Of a DNA stretch of 64,000 bases, positions 13,868 through 24,333 are shown one piece after another; the first letter of the stretch is position 1, and each line of letters begins with the position of its first letter. The position numbers and the translations under genes are program-made. The notes beneath the pieces were generated by a model that had not been told where the DNA came from, made no database searches, and saw nothing but the letters and a program-made list of their open reading frames with translations. The stretch comes from Stictocephala bisonia (lineage: Eukaryota > Arthropoda > Insecta > Hemiptera > Membracidae): NCBI GenBank assembly GCA_035578905.1, contig JAQJVL010000057.1, forward strand, positions 2,666,001 to 2,730,000, written 5' to 3'.

Positions 13868-14000
13868 GATCGGTAGCGTAGTTGGTTAAAGACCAGCTTC
13901 ATAAGTTAAATGGTTCACAGTACAGTTTTAATCAGAGTCATAACAAATGTTGAAAGGGACAGCTGATGTTTCATTTATCATTGCGCTATTAATTTGTGTA
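13868..14000 (+). repeat. SINE fragment, tRNA-like head
   Basis: A degenerate copy of the SINE that follows at 14041. It starts GATCGGTAGCGTAGTTGG (A box) and keeps the TTCATAA anticodon-type loop, but its B box is decayed (CAGTTTTAATC). It ends early, near CGCTATTAATTTGTG. Copy B equivalent at about 60669-60800. Confidence 0.65.
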
Positions 14001-14040
14001 GGAAAGGTGGGGAGGAGGAAGAGTCTGGACGGCACATCTT

Positions 14041-14310
14041 GGTCGGTAGCTTAGTTGGTTAAATCCAAGCTTCATAAGCTATAGGTCCTCAGTTCGATTC
14101 CAATCAGAGTCCGTAACATATTTTGAAAGGGATCAGCTGATAATCACCGGCTGTTCATTTGTCATTGGGCTATTAAATAATGACACTTTATAAGGAATAG
14201 TCGGCCTTAGTTTGTAACAATGACTACATTCGAACATCTACACTCATCAATCTCCATATTCGCCTTTAAATTGACGATCGGCTACACCCAAGAATAAATA
14301 AATAAATATG
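14041..14310 (+). repeat. tRNA-derived SINE
   Basis: The head is tRNA-like, with A box TAGCTTAGTTGG, loop TTCATAA (CAT in the anticodon position) and B box GTTCGATTCC. The body ends in a module containing AACAATGACTACATTCG and ACGATCGGC, followed by an AATAAATAAATA tail. The same 3' module is found at the minus-strand SINEs 36505-36838 and 45848-46205, which defines a family. Copy B version at 60842-61111. Confidence 0.8.
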
Positions 14311-16330
14311 AATATATTCGTTGTGGACCTGAACCGTATTATTAGTTAAAAAAATAAAGATATTGTAAAACTATAATTGAATAATATTAATAAAAATATT
14401 ATTGAATCATATTAATATTAGGACTACTTAGTATTATTATCTATATACTCAAGTTTGTATATATCTATTTATATATCTATGTAATTACTCTGTTCGACGC
14501 GACAAATTCTCTCTGACCCTGACGGCCATTTGGAGACAGGAATAAAATAATGTTGCCAACCTACTACTAACAAGACAAAAGACGTTTATCTAAGAAACAA
14601 ACTTTTACTACTGTCGGCACAGAGAGAACGTGCACCCGAGTTTGAAGATTGTTTTCTAAGCAACTAAGAGGCCTACGAAAAATCTAATCACACCATTGTT
14701 CTCCTCGTTTAGTTGTACGCAATGAAATATGTATTTTTTAATTTCATTAAATTTGTAATAATTTTAATCCTATTTGGATAAAAAAAAGTACCGGAATTTT
14801 AACTAGTTTTCGCTCTACATCAAATTGACTCCGTTATTACTAAAAAAGCCGTTAATTTATCATATTTATATTTTAAACCCTGTTTTATAGGAATGTTTTC
14901 TATATGTTTTATTCATTTTAGAATTTTATCTTTTCGAGAGAAGATAAAGTTCTTATCAATTCCCTGGAAAATTGTTTTCATAGCTTCTAAATGTTATAAA
15001 ATTAATTACTTGGCCTTGTTCTGATTCTTAAGATATGTTTAGTTACGTTAACTTTGTATATGTAAGTAAATGCAGTGATTTTATATTGGCTTAAATCAAT
15101 TAAAATTTATCAATTTAAAGTTATTTTAGATTGATTTAAATCTATTTAAAAATACTGGATTTATTTAAACAAATGAAAATAATTTTTTTAGACTAGTTTG
15201 TGCTAATTCAACCTACTGATAGGCTTTTTGACATTTTGTAAGTAAAAAAACTATTAAAGTTAGAACATTGAAATTTTAACCATGTTTTAAGAGGTTAGCT
15301 ATTAACAGAATAATTAATTTCTTGAATTTTTACTTTGATATAAAGTGTAATTGGACATACCTTATTTTTAAATTGATTTTACGTGGAAATAACAATGTTT
15401 TTAAAAATGATTATTCTATATTATTCCTTTCATTAATTGTAACTCTTCTCCATAAATCGTCTATAAAATAAGTAAATTCTTGTGTATTTTAATTTTATGT
15501 TTCCATGTTGACTTTTAAAAATATTTTATTACCCCAGTAGCATCTGAGGTAAAAATAATTAAAGAAAGTTCATATATTATGCAATTACAATGATTCAGAG
15601 GTAATTAACCGGAATATTATCCAGCAAGGAACTGTTAGTTTGGTAATAAATTCTGTAATCAACATAAATACGGGTTATGGCAACACTGAGAAAGTTCAAG
15701 GAAGCCGTAATGGCGGCAAATTTACTGTCAAGAAACACGCTTCAAGAAGCAATAACAACTTATTATTTTGCATTAATTGCTCGCTGTCTACCCGGTTCGA
15801 GGCTAACGGTAAATCAACACGTGATGACAAGATTTATTACTGCAGGAACCTGCACTTGAACGAATCAGAAAAATTAAAAATACACCCGACAAAAATGCTC
15901 ATATGATTTGGAATATTTAATTTAATATATATGTTGTATTCTATATACAAAGTGGGGAAAAATATGGAAACGCTTTCACAACAATGTTATTTAACGTTAT
16001 TTGGCAAGCATCTGGAGGACACGTATGAATGTAAGTTTTTCTTTTTTCTTTTAGTTTTATGATTTACTATTAAGTTAATAAATGTGTGAATGAGCGTGTG
16101 ATCCAGTTGAAGAGAGCGTGTGTGAGGGTGTAAGTGGAATTTCATAATCTTATTTTTATTTCTAAGTCTGTTAATTTATTTTATACTTGTAATTACACAA
16201 ATCATTTCACTATGGTTATTAATTTTATTTACCATAAAATATTTTTTTTATTATAATAGTTATTGTTACTTTTATTCAGTTGCAATTACTATATTTAACT
16301 GTTATAATTGTAATTATTTTTGTATCAGGT
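14311..16330. other. No recognisable gene; possible LINE 3' UTR at the right
   Basis: AT-rich sequence. A frame of 88 codons at 15640-15906 shows no recognisable motif and is broken by a one-base insertion in copy B, so I do not call it a gene. From about 15960 the sequence leads into a LINE 3' end and may be its untranslated region. Confidence 0.45.
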
Positions 16331-16455
16331 TAAGTGGAAGAAGGGACTTTCTAGTCCCAACTTCGCCTGGTTAAATAAAGAGGTATTCCATTCCATTCCA
16401 TTCCATTCCATTCCATTCCATTCCATTCCATTCCATTTCATTTCATTTCATTTAT
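16330..16455 (+). mobile_element. LINE 3' end with (ATTCC)n tail
   Basis: GGGACTTTCTAGTCCCAACT, then TTCGCCTGG and an AATAAAGAGG stretch, leads directly into about 11 ATTCC units followed by a few ATTTC units (16385-16452). A related 3' end occurs at 22436-22492. Non-LTR elements commonly end in such short tandem tails. The reading frame upstream is lost. Copy B equivalent at 63129-63254. Confidence 0.7.
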
Positions 16456-17012
16456 TCCATAAATAATTTGATAGTTTAACTTTGTTAAATTATTTTGTTT
16501 CATAGAGAATAATTTTTTATCAGAATAATTTACTTTAAACCGTTAAATAGCGGATAAAAAAACATTGTTAAAATAAGTTACTTTGAAATTCAAATGACCA
16601 TTACTCTGGAAAGGATACACTTTTCAAAGTCCAGTTTGCGGCAGTTAATTTCTCTTGAATATAAGTTTCATTTGATACCAAACTCGACCTAGGCTTACAT
16701 TGAAGATTTTCGTTCAACTCCTCGTGGGCCGTCCCCCTGACAAGATGAAATGTCGCTAATGGTGTCAAAAAGTGTGTTCGTTGTAACCATAATGATGTAC
16801 AAGAGTTCACTTTTACTCATGAAGTCATAACTCAATAACTCTTTTATTCGACCAAAATCAACATGTTACATGCATTAGTCTTGTCAACATTTCTGTATTA
16901 ATTATATTACTTTCCACTGTTAAAATATACACAATAACAACATAATAATAATATATAACTCGAAAATGATCATGAATATTTAATTCAAATTTAAACTCTT
17001 GTTATGTGTTTT
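16456..17012. other. Sequence between two LINE ends
   Basis: No gene that I can support. The minus-strand frame at 16601-16810 contains a GC-richer patch with GGGGGACGGCCCACGAGG and is probably repeat-derived; its family is not recognised. It may include the 3' UTR of the minus-strand LINE that ends at 17013. Confidence 0.4.
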
Positions 17013-17865
17013 TCAAAAATCTTGAGCACCGTCAGTCATGAACTCCCGGACGCTGTAAAAACACTTTTTAATCAAAAAGGATTTTAGTTTGTTTTTAAAG
17101 CTCAAGTGGTTTGACTCGGTTTGAAAGGTTTTTGGGAGTTTGTTGAAAATTGCTATTGCATTAAATAAGATATGTTTTCTGAAGAAAGCTGTGCGATGTG
17201 CTGGTATTTGAAGGTTGGGCGAAGGATGGAGGTAGTATTTATGTGTTTGGGAACTTTGAAAGATTTTGTTTAAGAAATGATAGGCTTTCCTAGATTTAAA
17301 GAGATGGAAACGTCAGAATGTTGCGATATTTAAATATTTCTCTACTGGATTTTTAAGGATATTATCCCTTAAGGAAAAATATTACCCTTAACGCCTTCTT
17401 TTGAAGACGAAAAATGTAAAGGGTTCTTTGACTCTCACAACCCCAGATAGGCAATGCTTAAGCAAGGTGGGGTAAAATCAGTCCATAATAGGCTGTTAGA
17501 AGGACATTTGTATTTGATGATTTAGCCAAAGTGTGAAGGGTGAATATTCCTGAACTAATTTTATTCATAACATGGTTAGTATGTAAATGAAAATTCAGCC
17601 TATTATCCAAGATTAAACCAAGAAACTTTGATTTTTGAGTGGAGTAAATTGGAGTATTATCTAACAGAAAACTGGATGTTGGGATGACCTATCTGTAATT
17701 TGGAAGTTTGGAAATTGAAATTTCAGTGTATTTAGGAAAAGAAGATTATTGTCAAACCACTGAAGTAAACTATTCGATTCAATGAATATTTGCTCTTCAA
17801 GACTTTCCACCGTAGAACCAGACAACGACAGGGACGTGTCATCAGCATACAGACAAGGCTTAGAC

Positions 17866-18432
17866 AATGTGCCCATACACGTACAGTGGTATTGACCCAC
17901 CCACCAGCCCATACACGTACAGTGGTATTGACCCACTCACCCAACCATACACGTACAGTGGTATTGACCCACCCGCCCACCCATACACATACAGTGGTAT
18001 TGCCCCACCCGCCCGCCCATACACGTACAGTGGTATTGACCCACCCACCAGCCCATACACGTACAGTGGTATTGACCCACCCGCCCACCCATACACATAC
18101 AGTGGTATTGCCCCACCCGCCCGCCCATACACATACAGTGGTATTGCCCCACCCGCCCGCCCATACACTTAGAGTGGTATTGCCCCACCCGCCCGCCCAT
18201 ACACGTACAGTGGTATTGCCCCATCCGCCCGCCCCTACACGTACAGTGGTATTGCCCCACCCGCCCGCCCATACACATACAGTGGTATTGACCCACCCGC
18301 CCACCCATACACATACAGTGGTATTGCCCCACCCGCCCGCCCATACACATACAGTGGTATTGCCCCACCCGCCCGCCCATACACGTACAGTGGTATTGAC
18401 CCACCCGCCCGCCCATACACGTACAGTGGTAT
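17866..18432. repeat. 36-bp G-quadruplex-type minisatellite, locus 1
   Basis: About 16 units of 36 bp. On the minus strand each unit contains GGGTGGGCGGGTGGG or the variant GGGCGGGCGGGTGGGG, four G3 runs with one-base loops, which is a canonical G-quadruplex motif. Because the unit is 12 codons long and has almost no stops, long artificial frames (runs such as VVLTHPPTHTHT) arise in several frames. The array sits inside the LINE RT pseudogene. Confidence 0.95.
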
Positions 18433-18472
18433 AAGTTATACATGGTGTACAGTGGTACACCATGTATAACTT
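18433..18472. repeat. Perfect 18-bp hairpin at the array edge
   Basis: AAGTTATACATGGTGTAC is followed by the loop AGTG and then its exact reverse complement. It marks the junction between the minisatellite and the LINE coding sequence. The outer arm is LINE sequence, so the inner arm is an inverted copy of it. Confidence 0.9.
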
Positions 18473-18900
18473 GTTGGAAGGTTGTTAATAAATATAATAA
18501 AGAGAGTAAGACCAAGGATGGATCCCTGGGGCACCCCACTCAGTGCATGAAGTTCAGGTGAAATATAGTGTCACAGATATCCTCTCTCATCAGCCGACGG
18601 GATCAGAACAGACTGTCTCCTTCCATCAAGGTAAAATTTAAACCAATCAAGGGCCAGACCTCGTATCCCTATCTCCTCCATTTTCCCAAGCAGCAGTTAA
18701 TGGTTTATAGTGTCGAAAGCCCTACTCAAGTCAAAAAACAGACCCGCAGAATATTTTCCTCTATCCAAGTCATTAACTATATCGTTGATAAAGGTAAACA
18801 TTGCACTGGATGTAGATTTATTCTTGATAAACCCGTGCTGATTTTCAAAAATAATAATAATGCAACATATAATAGTCATACAACAGGTGTGAAAGCATTT

Positions 18901-19190
18901 CCATATTTTTCCCCACCATGTATAATTTGTTAATATTGCTCAAGCGATGTATCATGAGGGTCAAAGTCAAAATCGGGTATCTCGAAAAAGTATGTTGTTA
19001 ATGATTTTAAAATAAACAAATCTTATTAGTGTCAAGCTAAAATAGTTTTTTTTACTGAGACGTTGTCTCAGGTTGTTAGTGAATATATGATTATATTTGA
19101 GATTATATGATAACAAGTTTATAAAATAAAATAAACAGTACAAGTAAACGTCACACAACACAAATGTATTACAATACAAGTACAAAATGC
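18901..19190. other. No recognisable gene; retroelement flank
   Basis: AT-rich sequence between the LINE pseudogene and the Penelope-like fragment. The low-coordinate part probably still belongs to one of these elements. Positions 18911-18932 resemble the LINE text next to the hairpin at 18461 (CACCATGTATAA). Confidence 0.4.
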
Positions 19191-19200
19191 ACAAATATTA

Positions 19201-19243
19201 TGGTGATCGATTTCGGTGAACCACGCTCACCTTCCTCAGACCA
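19201..19243 (-). ncRNA. Putative hammerhead ribozyme of a Penelope-like element
   Basis: Read on the minus strand: stem I half TGGT, core CTGAGGA, stem II GGTGA with its partner TCACC, core GAAA, a very short palindromic stem III (ATCGAT), then C at the cleavage position and stem I partner ACCA. One extra A lies between CTGAGGA and stem II. Type I hammerheads with minimal stem III are known from Penelope-like elements, and a GIY-YIG-type C-terminus lies just upstream on the same strand. Self-cleavage is inferred, not shown. Confidence 0.65.
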
Positions 19244-19364
19244 GAGGGATTCACAAAATAATAGAAAAAGGTGTTCTACAACTCAATTTATAGGCCTATG
19301 ATCACGTGACCCCATTGGCTAGAATCGTCAAAATGGTGGCTACTGCGATACTATTGGTAAATCT

Positions 19365-19638
19365 CTATTGGCTGTTACTTCTGTTTTTAATCGCTGAAAA
19401 TACATTATTAAAAACAATTTCGGAATATAAATTAACCTGTTCATTCATTAATTTATCACGATCTTTACATTTTTCTTTAAAAATAAATAACTCTTCCCAA
19501 GCATTCATAATTTGACCCTTCTTACAAACTTTTAGAATACCGACATTTTCATCTATTTTATTTAAACTGTGGCTACAATTCAGAAGGTGTTTAGCACAAA
19601 GATGTGAATTTTTTGTGTTATTTTTTATTTTCTTGAAG
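19365..19638 (-). pseudogene. Penelope-like element, C-terminal coding fragment
   Basis: An open minus-strand frame of about 90 codons has no start and ends in TAG at 19365-19367. It contains HLCAKHLLNCSHS, then DENVGILKVCKKGQIMNAWE and a basic, charged stretch ending in EQVNLY. This order (a Cys/His-spaced block, then a WEEL-type block) is what I expect at the C-terminus of the GIY-YIG endonuclease domain of Penelope-like retroelements. The reverse transcriptase and the endonuclease catalytic GIY...YIG part are missing, so the copy is truncated at its 5' end. It is followed by a hammerhead motif typical of the terminal repeat region. Confidence 0.65.
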
Positions 19639-19639
19639 G

Positions 19640-20760
19640 TATTTATTTTATTTTAAATAAAATAAACAAAGAAAAAATTAATAAAATTAAAATAAAACAA
19701 TAATAAAAACAAGTTTTATATTAGTTATTTCCTGACGTTTATTTATTATTATTATTTTATTTTAAACGAATTGGTTAGTTTTAAGGTGGCCATTTTCAAA
19801 ACCGCCAAGTTGACAGCCCAAGACAGCCCTGTAGTAGCAATACAATTTTACTGTTAGCGGACCAAAACATACTTTTGTATTTCAACTGGACGGTTCGTGT
19901 TTATTATTATACTGAGTTATAGTGAATACTGTATTGTTATTAAGGGTCCATTCTAGTGGACGATAAGTTGATGTTACGAGTTTTAATTTAAAATCGTCAA
20001 GAATGTTAAAGTCATATTTTGAACTGTGAAAAACGTATATAAATAATAAATTTTTTACAAAAACCAATTTATGGCCGACTACAATCGGTCTTAACCTATC
20101 AAATGACACGTTATGTGTTTACAGTAGAATCATACTACGAACCAAATCGTTGATACAGAAACCCATGCTTTTGGCGCTTTTCGTAGAGGGAAATGAGCTC
20201 CCTAATTAACTGATTAAAAAGACTGATTTTAAATATTTTTAAACTGTTTAATTTTAACCATTCATTATTCTACTATTAAATAGAACTAGCAAAAATAAAA
20301 GTTAGAGCACTTTGACTATTAAAACAAAACTTTTTTATTATAACTTTTGGAAAATTTCTTGGAAATGTTTAGTTAAAACTAAAAATGGACCTATGACAGT
20401 TGTTATATTTCCTATTCAATCAACTATATTTTAAAACGTTATTTGAATTAAACTTCATAGAGTTTAATTCCTGTGGTAAATGAGAATAATGAATCGTCAA
20501 GATATCGGTGAATGAGAGTGATGAGTTTTTTTCTACCACCAGTAATTCCATAAAGTAAACGGTCCCCTGGAAACATGGAACTGGGAAGAAGGTAAGATTC
20601 CTTGATTAGATTCATTTTAAAGCTTAAAAATGTTTTTTAGGCCACGAACAATTGTATAAAAGATACACCGAGACTTTTATACAGTTGCAATATTTGAGTG
20701 ATTATCGTGAATATATAAATATAATTCTTCGAGGCTAGTGTGTATTTTGTGCTACCATGC
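19640..20760. other. No recognisable gene
   Basis: AT-rich sequence up to the assembly gap. Around 20494-20525 the text ATCGTCAAGATATCGGTGAA matches part of the SINE family at 36505-36838, so a short SINE remnant may be present. Nothing else seen. Confidence 0.4.
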
Positions 20761-20858
20761 NNNNNNNNNNNNNNNNNNNNNNNNNNNNNNNNNNNNNNNN
20801 NNNNNNNNNNNNNNNNNNNNNNNNNNNNNNNNNNNNNNNNNNNNNNNNNNNNNNNNNN
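20761..20858. other. Assembly gap
   Basis: 98 unknown bases (N). Any reading frame that crosses it is meaningless. Confidence 1.
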
Positions 20859-21165
20859 ATATTAAATTGGAGAGCATACTTCTCCTATAAACAACATTAA
20901 AAACTCGTATTCTTAGAAATGTTTGTGATCCATGCTTTTTAGAATTGGGCATATGATTTTCTTCATTGTATTTTGGAGATGGAACTGATGTTAATTTTAT
21001 TTTGGAGATGACCATGGTTAGAGTAATCCTACAGGGGTGGTTTCAAAGTACTAAACCCTCAAAATGGTACTTATCTCAATCTTCATGTTTGGACATGGAA
21101 CTAATGTTAATTTTATTTTAATTCTGTTTAAAATGTGCACATTAGTTACATTCCTTGAAACCAAT

Positions 21166-21340
21166 AATTAGGGTTGAAATCAGTGAAGTGAATCTGGCTA
21201 GAATATTTAATTAGGGTTGAAATCAGTGAAGTGAATCTGGCTAGAATATTTAATTAGGGTTGAAATCAGTGAAGTGAATCTGGCTAGAATATTTAATTAG
21301 GGTTGAAATCAGTGAAAAGAATCTGGCTAGAATATTTAAT
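21166..21340. repeat. 43-bp tandem repeat, four copies
   Basis: Four direct copies of a 43-bp unit containing TTAGGGTTGAAATCAGTGAA and CTGGCTAGAATATTTAA; the first three are identical and the fourth carries a small change (GTGAAAAGAATC). It is a recent local expansion. Confidence 0.95.
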
Positions 21341-22430
21341 TTTTCTGATTTTGATTAATTTTCAAACATAAAAAACAAATAATACAGAAAGCTTTACAAG
21401 AAAGTCTTGTAGTATATAAAATTATTTATAGCATAGTTTGTTTGATTCGAGTCCAGACACATATAAATGTAATAAAATGTTGGAAACAATCAAATAAAGA
21501 CCCCTCAGTAATTCTGAAAATTGATGTAATTTGTTATAATTTCTAACTTTTTTTATTTAAAAGTTTAAGAACAAATTATTTTTTTATTTTATTTTAGAAA
21601 AAGGTTAATTTTGTCAAAAAAACCATTATGATAGTTTAAAGTTCAGAATAATGTTGTTGAATTGAATTAAAATGGTTCTCATTAATTATGATAATTTATT
21701 ATGATAGCAACCTTAATACCATAGTATAAAACACACAGTATCGTTAAAAATGGGTGACAAGCTCGACACTAGCGCTCATACAGATGGGAACAGAGAAGTT
21801 TGTATTTCTGCAATATGTACATCCACAGCTGTTATTAGTAAACTTCAAATAATGATGACTACATTGACTGTCATGGTGCTTTTGAATTTGTTACTATATT
21901 TTTAATTTACTATATTTTGTTTTGTATTCTTGTGTTTATTTACAGTTATGTTTTTACATTTAAAAGAACTCCTTTTATTTTGCTTTTTATTTGTTTATTC
22001 ACACACCATATGCAAATCTATCACTATCATTAGTTATTATTTAATATACAAGCATTACAACCGGTTAGATATATGCGATAAGCACATCGCTAGCCTATTG
22101 GCCAGTCACCAGTATGCAATGTTTACATTCACAACTGTTATTGGTAATGTCAAATAATCTGTCATGGCCCTTTTTCTATTGATATTATTCTACTTATTTG
22201 CTAAACACAATACAATACAACAGTATTTGGATCTAGTTGTATGCTATTGCCATTAGGTGCGCTAGCTCCACATCACTGCAATGAGATTGTGGCTACTGGG
22301 TGTTTTATATTGTGCTAATACTTAAATGTTACAAAGCATTCACCAAACATTAAACAAAGTGCCTCGGGGGTCCTTGGTCAGTTAATGGACTCAATGATTT
22401 TAAAAAAATTTAAATATCCTTGTAAATTAT
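21341..22430. other. No recognisable gene
   Basis: AT-rich sequence. Two diverged copies of a short segment (ACAGCTGTTATTAGTAA near 21826 and ACAACTGTTATTGGTAA near 22130) suggest an old internal repeat. No coding features. Confidence 0.4.
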
Positions 22431-22492
22431 ATGCTACGGGACTTTACAGTCCTAACTTTGCCCCTTTAATAAAGGCATTTTTCACTTCATTT
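22431..22492 (+). mobile_element. LINE 3' end remnant
   Basis: GGGACTTTACAGTCCTAACT, then TTGCCCC and TAATAAAGGCATTTTTCA, is the same 3' terminal layout as the LINE end at 16330, with a short CATTT-like tail. The coding part is not visible upstream. Confidence 0.55.
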
Positions 22493-23190
22493 TGGGTTAT
22501 GAGCTGAGGAAATGTGAACAAAAAGAGGGAAAAGTAGAAACTGAAAATTAATATTCCTGCGCTAAACACATACCTCCTCCCACACACTCTCAGGGAACTA
22601 TTCCAGATCATGTCTTCAGATTATTCCTCACAGCAAGAAGAACCCCCTCCCTCTAAATCAGATATAAAGACCACATAGTTCCCTGAAATAAAAAAGCTTG
22701 ATACATGGTGTCAGATAATAACCATGTTCACAGAGAAAAAAGAATCATAGGACGCTTTCTTTGACCGTTTTTTTTTTTTTTTTTCTGTATATGACGACAG
22801 TAAATGCCTCTGTGGCAGTTAGTACTAATGTACATCTTTATAAATATGTAGTCATAATTACTATGTTTATCCTGGAAGGTAATAAGAGAGAGGCTAAACA
22901 CACACACACAAACACAATGATAATGGCCCTTCCATCTACCTTAAGAACTGGAGAACTAACTACTTGACATCCCAAGATTCTACAACTCGACACCCATTTA
23001 GCACACAAATGGATGCGATCTCTGTTCCCTTCTTTTCTGTGCTATGTATCTGTCCAGGTAATGCGATCTCTGTTCCTTTCTTGTCTGTGCTATGTGTCTG
23101 TTCAGGTAACAACACTCAAGCTACTCCCAAGGAAAGCAGAGAGGATATCATCAGATTTAGTCTGCAAACTGCTAACATATTTTTAATATA
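22493..23190. other. No recognisable gene
   Basis: Mixed sequence with a T18 run near 22770 and a short CA run near 22900. A segment repeated in tandem (GCGATCTCTGTTCC at 23015 and 23064) produces a small repetitive frame at 22964-23200 without recognisable features. Confidence 0.4.
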
Positions 23191-24173
23191 CAGGGTATAA
23201 AAAAACTCTCTACACAAACTTTAGGATATTGTTCCTTGGGTGAAATGAAGCAAAAAACATAATACAACAAATGGTCTATCTCATTCCATTTACTGTATGT
23301 ATATCAATATGTGTTTTTTACTATTTAAAATGTTTAAAACCAAATTACAAAGAAACTAATCGTTTTACGAAAAAATACCAAGATGGATAATTGTTAGTGC
23401 TTTTAATAAGAATTAAAACGACACCTTATTTTTTAAAATGAAACAATAAACAAGAAAACGATTTTTTTGTAAAACTGTACAGCCTCACTTGCACACGTGG
23501 AATAACTTGAAGCTGCTGGACATAACTTTGAGCAGTTACTGTAATGTGGGATTTATTAAGTTAAAAAATGTAATCTTTTTATTAATAGTTGAATAATAAA
23601 TACTAATTTTTATAATCTGTCAAAACGTAGTTTTATTTTAAATATTTAAAAAGTACTACATTTATAGTGTTACTACGTTATTATAAGCCGACAGCCCATT
23701 AATAATGAATTCCATTGTTGCTCTATGGGTCCATCTAAACTTTACAGTGTCATACAACTATCGTAGTAAATTTGTTATTTATTATTTGATTTTCACAAAT
23801 AAGGTGTCATTTTAATCCTTATTAAAAGCACTAACAATTATCTATCTTGGTATTTTTTCATAAAAAGATTAGTTTCTTTACAGTGTCATACAATTATCGT
23901 AGTAAATTTGTTATTTATTATTTGATTTTCACAAATAAGGCGTTGTTTTAATCCTTATTAAAAGCACTAACAATTATCTATCTTGGTATTTTTTCGTAAA
24001 ACGATTAGTTTCTTTGTAATTTGGGTTTAAACATTTTAAATAGTAAAAAACACATATTGATATACAGACAGTAAACGGAATGAGATAGACCATTTGTTGT
24101 ATTATGTTTTTTGCTTCATTTCACCCAAGGAACAATATCCTAAAGTTTGTGTAGAGAGTTTTGTTACACCCTG
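23191..24173. mobile_element. Foldback (long-TIR) element
   Basis: The ends are long inverted repeats of about 240 bp. The left end reads CAGGGTATAA then ACTCTCTACACAAACTTTAG; the right end is its inverse, ending ACACCCTG. TATA flanks both sides and could be a TA or TATA target duplication. The arms include GGTCTATCTCATTCC, related to the GGTCTATCTCGCTCC of the 3150-3720 element. There is no coding sequence, so movement would need a transposase from elsewhere. Confidence 0.85.
23748..24010. repeat. Internal tandem duplication in the foldback
   Basis: About 130 bp starting ACAGTGTCATACAA and ending near GATTAGTTTCTTT occurs twice in tandem. The second copy overlaps the start of the right inverted arm, so this element has partly duplicated its arm. 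Confidence 0.8.
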
Positions 24174-24184
24174 TATAGTGTAGT

Positions 24185-24333
24185 TCATTTTGAATCATCG
24201 ACAGAAGCCTCCTCTGTTAATCTCTGTGGCACATATCTCTGCATATAGTAAAGTCGGACTCTGAAAGGAGCAAGCATGGGACCAGCTGGCCATATGTTTG
24301 CTTTATTGACTGCAGGAAATTCAGATTCAATCA
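24185..24333 (-). other. Possible terminal coding exon (unrecognised)
   Basis: On the minus strand a good acceptor (TTCTTTCATATTTCAG) is followed by 149 bp open to a TGA at 24185-24187. The frame contains IESEFPAVNKANIWPAGPML, then FRVRLYYMQRYVPQRL and an acidic end. Codon choice looks protein-like. It ends 12 bp before a foldback element. It would need one base from a preceding exon, which I could not find. It could be the last exon of the minus-strand gene at 33.7-36.0 kb, or a retroelement remnant; I do not recognise the family. Confidence 0.35.

Larger units (their letters stand above)
1..17200. repeat. Long direct duplication, copy A
   Basis: The whole stretch matches 46794-64000 in the same orientation. 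Position 1 corresponds to 46794 and 17200 to 64000, so the offset drifts only from 46793 to 46800. Order and content are the same throughout, with scattered substitutions and small indels. The copy is cut by the window start, so its left end is unknown, and copy B is cut by the window end. It may be a tandem duplication with a period near 46.8 kb or an uncollapsed haplotype in the assembly; the sequence alone does not decide. Confidence 0.95.
17013..18900 (-). pseudogene. Non-LTR retrotransposon reverse transcriptase, interrupted
   Basis: On the minus strand the blocks of a LINE reverse transcriptase follow in the usual order. First come QHGFIKNKSTSSAM and FFDLSRAFDTINH (18700-18860), then ALSGVPQGSILG (about 18515-18550), the catalytic motif CLYADDTSL (YADD at 17838-17849), and FLGLILDNRLNFHLHT with LILPHLAYALPIWG in the thumb and linker region. 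The C-terminal block contains FKNKLKSFLIKKCFYSVREF and ends at a stop near 17013. Several frameshifts break the frame, and a 36-bp minisatellite array (17866-18432) separates the GVPQG block from the YADD block. The 5' part (endonuclease, ORF1) is absent. The last ~230 bp are also in copy B at the window end. The RT clade cannot be fixed by eye. Confidence 0.9.

Noticed and set aside
14041..14112. Functional tRNA gene
   Set aside because: The D and T arms pair poorly and the sequence continues into a SINE body and an A-rich tail.
15640..15906. 88-codon plus-strand frame
   Set aside because: No recognisable features, and a one-base insertion breaks it in copy B.
17732..18539. Several long frames on both strands with Thr-His-Pro or Gly-Trp repeats
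   Set aside because: They come from the 36-bp minisatellite, whose unit is 12 codons and free of stops in most frames.
17013..18900. Viral polymerase or retrovirus-like pol
   Set aside because: The YADD context and the C-terminal FKNKLKSFL block fit a non-LTR retrotransposon; no LTR, protease, integrase or envelope is visible.
20752..21015. Minus-strand frame with a run of unknown residues
   Set aside because: It runs across the N gap.
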